Positions 19,424-29,517 of a stretch of DNA of 33,991 nucleotides are shown in pieces. The stretch is from positions 1 through 33,991 of the forward strand of contig JAVKOQ010000477.1 in the NCBI GenBank assembly GCA_031835245.1, written 5' to 3'. Every line of letters begins with the position of its first letter. Position 1 is the first letter of the stretch. The notes beneath the pieces are model-generated. The model worked only from the letters and a program-made list of their open reading frames with translations, was not told the DNA's origin and did no database searches. Source of the stretch: Balamuthia mandrillaris. Lineage: Eukaryota > Discosea > Longamoebia > Balamuthiidae. A program made the translations under genes and the position numbers.

Positions 19424-22400
19424 GAGGGAGAGAGAGACTGAACATGAGCAACAAACAAAGAATCCGAGTAAGGCTAACTCTATTTGCCAAAACTCGTTCT
19501 TGAACATAGAGCGTTTGCATGAGTGTTGTAAACGAAATCATCAACGAGCCAGATGATGTAGAAAGACGTGCCGCTTTACGTCAATGCTTTCTAGAGTTGA
19601 AGGCCATTGATCTATCAAACCACCAACACAACATCAGTCCAGGAGCCTCCACTGTAAACACAACCACCAACATCCACGAACGGCGTTTGGCCCAAGAGAT
19701 TGACGTTTTCTTACATGAGATGCAAGAAGACAACATGCATGGAGCTGCAACATCGCTATTGGAGGAGACTATGAGAGCTTCTTGGAAACTTAACGTCTCC
19801 GTAAGCACCAAGCTCTCAACAGAGAGAGAAGATGAGGAAGAAGAAGACGACGATAGGGTCAACCAAAATGTGGTTGTTGAGATGAAGTTTGATCCTTCGT
19901 GCAGCATCACATCGATTCTATATCAAGTGCAAGAGACGCTTGCACAAAAGCGCATCGATGTTGGCACTATTGATGAGCACACTCAAGAATGGGCTCTCTA
20001 TTGGTTGGAAGAAAAGGAAGAAGAAGCAGAAGCAGCAGCAGATACTTTTCCAAGCCGAAAATCTGGAAAGTGGCTAGAACCCACCTTAACCCTTTCGTCC
20101 TTTGGACTCAACAAACGGAAGGGGCAACTATCATTACGACCTCGTCATAGAGACGTGTTCGTTCAGTTTCTTGGCAGACTTCATCGCTTCCCTTACCCAA
20201 AGATAGACGCCAAAATTCAGGTTCTCATTGGTGATATCGCCTTACACTTGGCCTTGCCGAAGCACCTCTGCGATGACTATGGGTTGTTTTTGCCCAATCC
20301 TGAGCTGGTGTCTACAGGTTCATCCGCTGGTAATGCAACTTTGGAACTGAACACTTTGTCTTGCTTTGAAGAACAAGGACTATGGTTGGATGACACGAAA
20401 ACGTATGTTCACTCGCTAATATGTTCTCCATGTTCCTTCTCCTTCTCCTTCTCCTTCATGTTGTGATCTCACTCTTCTTACTACAACAGCTTTGGGCATT
20501 ACCTGAAAGAAAATGGCCACCGGGACTCATCATTGATGTTGTGCTTCATGCCACGGCCAAGGCAGCTCAACTACCTTTTGGCCTCAGAGAAGTCTGAAGC
20601 GCGATCCATTCAGGTGTTGTTCACGTGGCCTGCCATTGAGGTGGTTCGTCATATCATTGAGAGTAACAGCGGCGGCAACAAAGCTTCTCCTAGTGCCTCC
20701 TCCAAGGGACAGCGGTCTCCGTCTCTATCCAAGAAAGCTGCTGAAGAATGTGGCCAGTATGCTCTCTACCACTGCCTTTCTCAGCAGAAGCAACAAGAGG
20801 GAGATGCAACCACTATGGTGCCTCTTGATCTCCAACTCAGCCTCAAGCAGCAGAGCGTAGGCTATGGTGCCACTGTCCTTCTGACAAAGGTGCTGCACCT
20901 TTCTCTCTCCAACATCAGTATCCTTGCCTTATCTCAATCTTTCTCTCTCGCTTTCGCTCTCGCTATTTCTCTTTCTCCAACGCTATTAGGAACGGAGAAG
21001 CAGCAGAGCAGCAATGCTTAACGGTACATTCGTTTATAAAACACACTATACTGCTTCTAGGCATTTCCACTGTTACGCTTTCTAACAACGTTTTATCAAA
21101 AGATACCGATTTGTGGCAGGAGATAGAGTCAGGTTCCATCAACTTGGTCTTTAGCAAGGACCGAATGGATATCATCGATGGAGGAAGCCTAAACGCTCTT
21201 GTAACGTACTTTACAGGAGACCATATGGTGGAACCTTTGGGCTCCCAAAACGATCTTCGTGGTTTCTTGCTGGTGTACCGCCGCTTTACCACCCCTGAGG
21301 TCCTCCTTCGCAAGTTTAAACAGCGTTATCAAGTGCCGTCTGGAATGGGAAGCACCAAAAATGCTGTCCAAAAGGTTTATTTCTCTGTTCTCTATTGTCT
21401 TTGATCTTTTCTCATGGTTTCTCCGCATAAAGAACGTGGCGAATGTATTGCTTACTTGGCTGCAAACTCACCCTTCCGATTTCGCTGGAGATATGTTAAG
21501 CCAGCTTAAAGATCTGTTCGATGTATTTCGAAAAGATGGACACTCTAAACAGGCCAAAGACTTACAAGCTGTCATGGTTAGCCTCTAATCTAATTTCACG
21601 TATGACAATAGTAACCCATATCACTTCTGTTATGCTATGTAGGGCCAGATGCAAACAAAGCAACAAAACTCTCCTTCGCTGAAACGTGTAAGAGAGAGAC
21701 ATAAGGTACAGACTATTTCTTCTCCTCCATGTTCTTTTTCCTACTGAATGGTTCTCAATGTGGTATCCAGTCGTTGAAACGAGAATTGGAGCTTGATACA
21801 GCAACTTTCATGGATTTCGACGCTCAAGAGATAGCCAAGCAACTTTGCGTTCAATCATTTGAATACTTTGCGTTGATTCCTGTAACCTCATTCTCTTCCC
21901 TTTTTTCTTGTTTTTTTTTTCTTTTTCGTTGACTTTGTGCCGTATATTAACCGACAAAAGATATCTGAGTTGTTGAATGGCTCATGGGAGAAAGCTTCCG
22001 AGTCGCCACATGTAGCTGCCGTTATCGAACGGTTCAACAATCTTTCTAGAGCGTTATGCAAATGCATACTGCAAGAAGAGAAGTTAAGGAAACGTGCGAA
22101 ACTTCTGTCCCATCTGGTGGACATCGCTCAGGTAACCGAGACGTTTCATTCTTGGTCTTCATGAAAGGAATGCATTTAACTTTTTTTTTTGCTTGAAAAA
22201 ACAACAGCATTTGTTGGCTTATAACAACTTCAGCGATCTTATGGCGTTCATTTCTTGCTTTAACAACGCATGTATCAGTCGCCTCAAGTGGACATTCGAG
22301 AAACTGCCTGTTCGAACAAAGGATGTATGTAACTCCCTCCCTCAACAATCTATCTTCATGGAGATACTGAACGAGGGTATGAAATAGATTTTATGGCGGT

Positions 22401-22922
22401 TGCAGAAAGATATGAGTATGGAGCACTCCTACAAACACTATAGGAAGCTTTTACAAAGAGTAAAGGGCACCAAACCCTGCATCCCCTATCTGTACGAGTG
22501 ACCCTTTTTTTCTCCTACTCGCTTCTGTGTGACTAACGGTGATTCCTTGTTCTCCTCGTTGTTCTTCTTCCTCTTCCTCAATCTATTGCTGCTTCTTCTC
22601 CTACTCCTCCCCCTGGATGAGGAACAACAGCGGTGTACATCTGGCTGATCTTCTGTTCATCGAAGAAGGCAATCCAGACTATCTGAAGAGTGTTAACAAG
22701 GCCATTCCCATCATCAACTTTTCAAAGCATAGGCTGACCTTCGAGCTGCTCTTCGAAGTCATCGAGAAGAGGCAACAGACCCCCTACACCTTTGTCGTGC
22801 AGAGAAGCATCCAGAGCTTTTTGGTGCAGCAGTATCGGCGGTGCCAATGGCAGGAAAAACAAATGTTTGAGCTGTCTTTGCAAAGAGAACCTCGTTCTGC
22901 CTCTCGTTCCGACATCAAATAG
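16527..22922 (+). CDS. LRR - GBD/FH3 - ubiquitin-like - RasGEF protein, 18 exons
   Basis: This is a predicted guanine-nucleotide exchange factor for Ras-type GTPases, 1,652 residues. Exons: 16527-18013, 18096-18360, 18435-18536, 18601-18785, 18861-18933, 18996-19144, 19223-19337, 19510-20402, 20490-20889, 20990-21023, 21103-21374, 21433-21576, 21643-21705, 21771-21881, 21961-22131, 22208-22324, 22406-22491, 22631-22922; every phase agrees. Domains: 13 leucine-rich repeats (about 60-395, e.g. LVQLDLSRNQL); basic linker; formin-type GBD/FH3 (about 620-880: LRVFLSTHPPSWASAFI, MPEGHKKILLACLDE, NEIINEPDDVERRAALR); talin-head-like ubiquitin folds (about 910-1220, GLWLDDTKTFGHYL); RasGEF N-terminal domain (about 1235-1373, LRGFLLVYRRFTTPEVLL); CDC25 catalytic domain (about 1395-1640: NNFSDLMAF, CIPYL, LADLLFIEEGNPDY). 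No signal peptide or membrane segment. An upstream in-frame start is possible but shows no conserved sequence. Confidence 0.9.
19371..19438 (+). repeat. (GA)n microsatellite in intron 7 of the RasGEF gene
   Basis: An interrupted GA array of about 68 bases lies within the intron 19338-19509. It is purine-rich on the coding strand, unlike the CT arrays found in introns of the neighbouring genes. Confidence 0.9.
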
Positions 22923-23018
22923 TTACGTTCCCTCTATTAAAAACGTTTAAACAACAATACTCATTTATTTTGGTACAAACCAGAAAGAGAAACCGTTCAG
23001 ACAACTTCTGTTACCTCG

Positions 23019-23061
<43 letters not shown>

Positions 23062-23087
23062 CTTGCTTCTTCGGCTGTAACTGCACA
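22923..23087. other. Convergent 3' intergenic region with (TC)n array
   Basis: Only 165 bases separate the RasGEF stop (plus) from the stop of the coiled-coil gene (minus). The region carries ATTAAA at 22936-22941, a possible poly(A) signal for the plus gene, and a TC array at 23022-23058. Confidence 0.6.
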
Positions 23088-26000
23088 TTAATCACTGTCA
23101 CTTTCGCTATCGCTTTCACTAGAACTATCGCTGTCGCTATCGCTGTCGCTATCGCTGTCGCTATCGCTGTCGCTATCGCTATCGCTAGAACTATCGCTGT
23201 CGCTGTCACTCGTAGAATCAGAATCAGAGTCAGAAGCATCGGCTTCGTTCTCCAGTGCTTCCACCTCTGCCATCAAACGACTCAGCTCGTCATCTTCCTC
23301 TTCATTCTTTGACTTCTGCAGCATCCATTTGGGCACTCCAGGAGGGCCTTCCTTTGGCACGTTGCTAGTTGCCTTTGCTCTTTTCTTCTCTTCTTCTTTT
23401 GCCTCTTCTTTTTCTTTCGCGAGCTTCTCTGTCTCTTCATTTTTCCTTTGCACCTCCTCGTCTCTTCGTTGGCTTGCTTTCTCTTCCTTTGCGCGCTCTT
23501 CCTCGCTGCTATCAGCTTCGTCGTCGTCATCGTCATCATCAGAGGAATGCTTTCCTTTCTTTTGTTTTTTGGAAGACGGCTGGCGCTTGTTCGCTTCCTT
23601 TGGTTCATCTCTTGTGCGCTCTTCCACACTCAAAACTTGATAAGACATGGACTTTGGACGTTCTGGAACAGCCATTCCAGGTACGGCTCCTACCAAGTCG
23701 CCGAGCAAATGATCCACGCTCATAAACTTACGTTTCTCTTCCGCAGCTTTTCTAGCAGCCAACACCTTCTTTCGGTTCAGTTCCGCCATTTTCTTTTTCC
23801 TTGCCAGGAGTTTGGCTCTTCTCTCGAACTCGTCATCTAGTTCGTCTATTTCATCATCTTCACCCTCTTCTTCTTCCTCTTCTTCCTCGCTTTCCTCCGA
23901 CTCTGAATCCGTAACAGCAAAGTACCTAGCCGACGGTCTTGCTTCATATTCCGCTTCCGGTTCAGGCGCCTTGTCTTCTTTCTCCACATCTTCCCTCGCT
24001 TCAGATACCTCTTCGCCCTTCTGCACGTAATCGTCGGATGTTTTGGAGGAACTCTCTTCGTTAATGGCCACGCTTCCTTCTCCCTGATCGCGGTGGGATG
24101 CTAAGTTGTCAGAGGACAATTCTTCTTCGGTTCGTTGTGGTGATTCCAGGGCTTCATCTGAAACGCTCAATGACGATGACGACGATGCTGCCGATGATGG
24201 TGAGGAGGGTGTGCCTTGCTTCCTTTTTCGCTGCTGTTCCTGCTTCTCCTTCAGCAACTTCTTTTTCAACAGCAACTCCTTTGTCAACTTTTTCTTCAGC
24301 TGCAACTTCATCGAACGCTTCATCTCCAACAGCTTTTGCTTCTTTTCCTCCTCTTCTTTTTCGGTTTGCCTCTGCCTTTCTTCTGCTGCTTTGATTTCCT
24401 CATTTCTTTTGTTATCCTCTGCTGCTCTTTTTCTTTCTTCCTCCTCGCGTGCAATTCTTTCTTCCTCCTCTTTCTGTCTCCTTTCCTCTTCTTCTTTCTT
24501 TCTTCTTTCTTCCTCTTCTCTCTGTCTCCTTTCTTCTTTCTCACGTGAAATCCTTTCTTCCTCCTCTTTCTGTTTCCGTTGCTCTTCTTCCTTCTTTCTC
24601 CTTTCTTCTTCCTCGCGTGTAACCCTTTCCTCTTCTTCTTTCTTTCTCCTTTGTTCTTCTTCCTCCTCTCTTCTCTTCCTTTCTTCTTCTTCCTCTCTCC
24701 TTATTCTTTCTTCTTCCTCTCTCTTTCGCCTTTCTTCTTCCTCTTGTCTTTTCTTTTCTTCTTCCAGCTCTTTCTCTCTTCTCAGTTTCTCTGCTTCTTC
24801 CCGTTGCTTTCTTTCCTCTTCTTCCCTCAGTTTCCTTCTTTGCTGTTCCTCTTCGAACAATCTACGTTCTTCCTCCCAGCGTTTTCGTTCTTCCTCCCAT
24901 TTTCTCCGTTCTTCCTCTAAGCGTGCTCTTGCTTCCTCCTCTTTCTTCTTCCTCTGTTCCTCCTCTTCCTTTTTCTTCCTTTCCTCCTCTTCTAACCGTT
25001 TTCTTTCTTCTTCTAGCTGTCTTCTCTCCTCTTCTAGTTTTCTTCTCTCTTCTTCGAATCGATTTTTTTCTTCTTCCTCCTGCTTACGTCTAAGCTCTTC
25101 TTCGGCCATTCTCTTCTTTTGTTCTTCCTCATGTTTCGTTCTTTCCTCCTCTTCCAGTTTTCTTCTCTCCTCCTCCAGCCTCTTCCTTTCTTCTTCCAGA
25201 ATCCTTCTTTCTTCCTCCTCTTTCTTTCTCCTGGCCTCCTCCTCTTCTTCGAGCCGTCTTCGCTCCTCTTCCAACCTCTTTTTTTCTTCTTCAAATCTTT
25301 TTCTTTCTTCTTCTTCCAGTTTCCTCTTTGCCTCTTCCTCCAACAACTTCTTTCGTTCCTCCTCCAGTCTCTTCCTTTCTTCCTCCAATATTCGCCTTTC
25401 TTCTTCCTCTTTCTTCCTTCTTGCTTCTTCCTCTTCCTCCAGTCTTTTCCTTTCCTCCTCTAGTCTCTTTCTCTCTTCTTCGAGTCGTCTTCTATCTTCC
25501 TCCTCCTGCTTCTTTCTAGCCTCTTCGGCTTCCAATCTCTTTCTCTCCTGCTCTTCTCTTTTCTTTGCCTCCTCTGCTTCCCTTTTTCTTCGGGCCGCTT
25601 CATCTTCTTTCTTCCTTTCCTCTTCCAGCATTCGCTTCTTTTCCTCTTCCTCCTTCCGTTTTCTCTCCTCTTCTTCCCTGCGAAGTTGTGCATTCCTCTT
25701 CATTCTCTCCTCCGCTTGTTGTCTCTTCAGTTCTAGGCCTCTCGCCTTTGCTATGACCTCCGCCATCTTTCTTTGTCTCTCTTCCTCCTCCTTCTGTTTT
25801 CTTTCCTCTTCGAGGAGGCGCTGTTTTTCTGCCTCCTCCATTCTTCTCTTCATTTCCTCAGCTTCGCGACGCAGTCGCTCTTCCTCGGCAGTGATTCGCG
25901 CTCTTTCTTCTTCATCCTTTCGTTTTCTTTCTTCTTCTTCGGCCTTTCTCTTTTGTTCTTCCTCCTCCTGTTTCCGCTTGCGTTCCTCCTCTGCTGCTAT

Positions 26001-27143
26001 TCTTGCTCTTTCCTCTTCCTCTCTGCGTTTTCTCTCTTCTTCCTCTTTAGCCTTCCTCTTTCTCTCCTCTTCAGCAGCAATTTTGGCTCTCTCTTCCGCT
26101 TCCTTTCGTTTTCGCTCCGCTTCTTCCTGTCTCCTGCGTTCTGCTTCCTCAACTTCCTTTTTCCTAGCTAGTTCTTCATCCTTTCGTTTTTGTTCCTCTT
26201 CTTCAGCAACCTTTTTTCTAGCCTGCTCTTCTTCGACCTGCTGTTGCTTACGCCTTCTCTCTTGATCTTCTTCCATTCGTTTTTGTTCAGCCAACCTTTG
26301 CTGCTGCTTCTGCTCCCTCTCCACACTTTCTTCGGCTTGGTCCTTTGTAGCTGTAGCTGTCGTTATACCTGGTGCAATGATAACGATTTGTGGAAGAGAA
26401 GTAGAGGCATTTATAGAAACCTCGCTAGCGGAGTTAACTTGTTGCTGTTGCTCTTGTTCTTTGGTCCAGGGGGCAGTGGAGGATGCGTTCTGCTCGTCCT
26501 TTGGGAGGCTATCGGAGGCACCCTCTTGCTTGCGGTCTCGTTTCTCCTTTCGTTCCTTCTTTTCAGCTCGTCGCTGTCTTCTCTCTTTCTTTGCTTTCTT
26601 TTCATCATCACGTTCTTTCTTCTTTCGTGCTTTTCTTTCCTGTCTTCTCTTTTCTCTTTCAGGATCTTTCTCGGCTCTCTCCTTCCTTCTTCTTTCTCTT
26701 TCTTCGGGAGTTTCCTTGGCCTTTTCACCTTTACGTTTCTCCGATCTTGGCTTTCTATCTTTCTTCTCTTTTTTGTCTGTCTTGGTGGACGTTTCCTTAT
26801 TTCTGTCCTTTTCTTCTCTTATTGAGGGACTCTTTTCCTTTTTGACGCTGGAGGAAGAGGAAGCAGAGTCGCTGTCGGTTTCTTGGTTCTCTTTTCTCCT
26901 GGTGGAGCGATCAGATTCTGAGGCTGTTTCAGTCCGTGCTCTGCTTCCCGAGCTGTCTGCCTTTTTCCTTCGGGAGCGCTCCGCTTCAGCTTCCTCCGTC
27001 CGCACTTTGCTGCCTGAACTCATCACTTTCTTCCTTTCGGCCCTGCTCCTTTCTTTGAGGGAACCGGATCCCTCCGTCCTGGTGCTGCTACTGCTGGCGC
27101 TTCGCCGTAAACCGGCGGAGCTTGAGCTCTGACGCTCCTGCAT
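23088..27143 (-). CDS. Large charged single-alpha-helix protein with Ser-Asp tail, single exon
   Basis: The product is 1,351 residues with no intron needed. Residues 1-110 are Ser/Arg-rich. Residues 110-220 are very basic (Lys/Arg/Glu). About 271-976 is an almost unbroken array of Glu/Arg/Lys patterns such as EEEERKRREEE, which fits a stable single alpha helix (ER/K type) rather than a leucine-zipper coiled coil, because few hydrophobic heptad positions are present. A C-terminal part (about 1075-1300) has acidic blocks, a short segment VDHLLGDLVGAVPGMAV that looks conserved, and GPPGVPKWMLQK. It ends in a (Ser-Asp)n run typical of casein kinase 2 targets. I do not recognise a family; cytoskeletal or nuclear-matrix roles are guesses. 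It starts at an ATG 380 bases from the divergent WRAP73 start. Confidence 0.85.
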   Translation of the reverse strand: MQERQSSSSAGLRRSASSSSTRTEGSGSLKERSRAERKKVMSSGSKVRTEEAEAERSRRKKADSSGSRARTETASESDRSTRRKENQETDSDSASSSSSVKKEKSPSIREEKDRNKETSTKTDKKEKKDRKPRSEKRKGEKAKETPEERERRRKERAEKDPEREKRRQERKARKKKERDDEKKAKKERRQRRAEKKERKEKRDRKQEGASDSLPKDEQNASSTAPWTKEQEQQQQVNSASEVSINASTSLPQIVIIAPGITTATATKDQAEESVEREQKQQQRLAEQKRMEEDQERRRKQQQVEEEQARKKVAEEEEQKRKDEELARKKEVEEAERRRQEEAERKRKEAEERAKIAAEEERKRKAKEEEERKRREEEERARIAAEEERKRKQEEEEQKRKAEEEERKRKDEEERARITAEEERLRREAEEMKRRMEEAEKQRLLEEERKQKEEEERQRKMAEVIAKARGLELKRQQAEERMKRNAQLRREEEERKRKEEEEKKRMLEEERKKEDEAARRKREAEEAKKREEQERKRLEAEEARKKQEEEDRRRLEEERKRLEEERKRLEEEEEARRKKEEEERRILEEERKRLEEERKKLLEEEAKRKLEEEERKRFEEEKKRLEEERRRLEEEEEARRKKEEEERRILEEERKRLEEERRKLEEEERTKHEEEQKKRMAEEELRRKQEEEEKNRFEEERRKLEEERRQLEEERKRLEEEERKKKEEEEQRKKKEEEARARLEEERRKWEEERKRWEEERRLFEEEQQRRKLREEEERKQREEAEKLRREKELEEEKKRQEEEERRKREEEERIRREEEEERKRREEEEEQRRKKEEEERVTREEEERRKKEEEQRKQKEEEERISREKEERRQREEEERRKKEEEERRQKEEEERIAREEEERKRAAEDNKRNEEIKAAEERQRQTEKEEEEKKQKLLEMKRSMKLQLKKKLTKELLLKKKLLKEKQEQQRKRKQGTPSSPSSAASSSSSLSVSDEALESPQRTEEELSSDNLASHRDQGEGSVAINEESSSKTSDDYVQKGEEVSEAREDVEKEDKAPEPEAEYEARPSARYFAVTDSESEESEEEEEEEEGEDDEIDELDDEFERRAKLLARKKKMAELNRKKVLAARKAAEEKRKFMSVDHLLGDLVGAVPGMAVPERPKSMSYQVLSVEERTRDEPKEANKRQPSSKKQKKGKHSSDDDDDDDEADSSEEERAKEEKASQRRDEEVQRKNEETEKLAKEKEEAKEEEKKRAKATSNVPKEGPPGVPKWMLQKSKNEEEDDELSRLMAEVEALENEADASDSDSDSTSDSDSDSSSDSDSDSDSDSDSDSDSDSDSSSESDSESDSD
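23090..23215 (-). repeat. Coding tandem repeat for Ser-Asp tail
   Basis: A 12-base unit read on plus as GCTATCGCTGTC recurs in tandem, with hexamer variants. It encodes the Ser-Asp dipeptide run at the C terminus of the coiled-coil protein. Length variation between strains would be expected. Confidence 0.75.
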
Positions 27144-27523
27144 CCTTCGAAACTTGATGGTTGTTCGATTCTGGTGCGTATGCGTCCCTTCAATGCTTTA
27201 TGTTTCCCTTCTCCTCAACCAATTTTTACTTAACAGAAGTAAAATAAGGCGGCGCAAAGATCAATATATATATATATATAGGAACTGACCTCCAATCAAC
27301 AAACGAAAAACTTATGCAGCAAAGCAAATAATGCTCCAAAAAAGGCAACCCGACGAAAGGACATCTGTGCTCCTCTTGAGAACAGATTGTGAAAGCTTGA
27401 CGAGGGGTATTCCTAAACAATGGTTAAGAGATAACCCCTCGTGCAAACTTTTCCCGCCAATTTTTCCCCAAACAAAAGAGCAGCAGGAGGGCAAGGGGAA
27501 GCGGGAGACAGAGCCAACGAGCA
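27144..27523. promoter_or_regulatory. Shared divergent promoter region with E2F-like site
   Basis: The 380 bases between the minus-strand coiled-coil gene and WRAP73 contain a (TA)n tract near 27264-27281. They also contain TTTTCCCGCC at 27449-27458, which matches the E2F core TTTSSCGC, 66 bases before the WRAP73 ATG. The assignment rests on the motif and its position. Confidence 0.4.
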
Positions 27524-28114
27524 ATGGAGTTCTCGGAGCAGTACAGGCACACGGGGGAGGCCTGCTGCGGCTGGTCTCCCGACGGCAAATGGCTCGCGAC
27601 CGCCCAAAAGCACCAGCTGGTCGTGCGCGAGGCGGACACGCTGCGCCTCCACACGGTGCTCCCTTGCAACCACGCCATCGAGCGGGTGCGGTGGTGCCCC
27701 GCCTCTCGTAACGTGCTCTGCGGCATGTTTTCCGCCTCCGCCTTGCAAGTCTTCTCCATTTGCTCGGACACGACGGCACCGCCACAGAGCAACAAACCGC
27801 CTCTCCCAGCAGCAGCAGCATCGAGCAGCGCCGGTGGTAGGGCTGCCTCTTCCTCTGCTGCAAGGGAGAGAGCAAGCTCGAGTTCACGAAGGGCGGGCAT
27901 GCGGCCACAGATGAGCCGGCAGGAAGACAACGTGGAGGAGGAGCTGGATCTAGCGCCCTCACCAAGCTGCGTGTGTAACATTGAAGATCCTGGCGCTGGG
28001 CTTGTTGCTGCCTTTTGGGCGCCCGACGGGCAACACGTTATCACCGTCGCTGACTTTACCGTACATTATCCTTTTCTCTATCATCTACTTCTATGTTCAC
28101 TCATCTCTTCTTAC

Positions 28115-28147
<33 letters not shown>

Positions 28148-28530
28148 TCTAGCTATACTTGAAGGTGTATTCATTGGTGACGGGGGAGCTCTGCCTCAAG
28201 GTCAACAACCCAAAGTTTGGGGACCGCGCCGTTCACTTTAGCCACGGCGGCAAGTACATGGCCGTCGCTGAGCGCGCCGATTGCAAGGACTGGATCGCTA
28301 TCTATGATACTACCAAAGCGTGGAGAGCCTCCAAGGTGCCACTCCGCTCTATCTTCGTTGCTGCTGCCGTCTTTCCCTTTCTTGTTGTGTTTGTTTTGTA
28401 ACTCGTGGTTGTGTCTTGCTTCTGTCCTTATCCATAATAATAGCGGTTTCAAGTGGAAACGGAAGACTTGTTTGACTTTATGTGGGCTGCTGATGATCGC
28501 TCCATTTGCGTTTGGAATTCCCCTCTCTCG

Positions 28531-28571
<41 letters not shown>

Positions 28572-29480
28572 CCGTCAACTCACTTCAACGTCTGAAAACA
28601 GTATAAAGTGATGGTATACCCTCTTCACAAAGGAGCAAAAAGTAAATCCTATGAGGCTTACAAAGGAGCACTGGGCCTTAAAACGGTTCGTTGGTCCAGA
28701 GACACACATTACCTGGCTCTTGGCAGCTACGACCAACGGATACGCCTTATGAACTTTTACACATGGACCGTACAACAAGAGCTTTCTCCCGTTCTTCCGC
28801 CTTCCTCAAATTCTCCAACCTTGATCTATATGGAACAGATATGCAAGGCCACTCCGGATGTGCCTGCACACTCCATATGTAACACTTCTTCCTTTTTTCT
28901 TTTTTGTTTCTTTTCTCTTCTCTTTGCTGCTTTGGTTATTCTTTGCACTTACCCTCATCAGGCTTTGTTTTATGCTTTCTCACCTCAACGCCATTTTTTC
29001 CTCCTTTGTACTGCATGTGAAATAAAAGATACGACTGTGGATAGAAGTGCAGCTCTTCAAAACATTCAACGTATCAAATCAGACCCAAAGCTTCCCGATC
29101 CGCAGTTGGGCATAGGCATGCTGGAATGGTCTTACGATTCAGCCTATTTCTTTGCGCGCAATGGTATACTTCTTCCTTCGTTCTTCTTCCTCGCCTTCAT
29201 TGCGATTCATGTAACTTAAAAAAACAATACAAATAGATAATATGCCAAACTGCTTGTGGATATGGGATGCCAGCAGCATATCATTGACGGCTATTCTTGT
29301 TCATGTCAACCCGGTCCGTAAGGCGACGTGGCATCCAACTTCGCCTCAGCTGGTCGTGTGCACCGCCTCCTCTTCCTTGTACATATGGACACCCGGTGGG
29401 GCTGCCTCCTGCGAGGTTCCTCTAAGTATGCCCCTTCAAAAACCCCTTTACTTTTCTCTCTCTTGATCTCATCTGACTTT

Positions 29481-29517
<37 letters not shown>

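Noticed and set aside
24106-26265. A 719-codon open frame on the plus strand, rich in Ser, Phe and Leu
   Set aside because: It is the antisense of the Glu/Arg/Lys-repeat gene. Codons GAA, GAG, AGA and AAG read backwards give TTC, CTC, TCT and CTT and almost never a stop, so the frame is open by composition alone.
27264-27281. (TA)n tract as a TATA box
   Set aside because: A simple TA repeat some 240 bases from the WRAP73 ATG is not a convincing core promoter; it is recorded only as part of the intergenic region.
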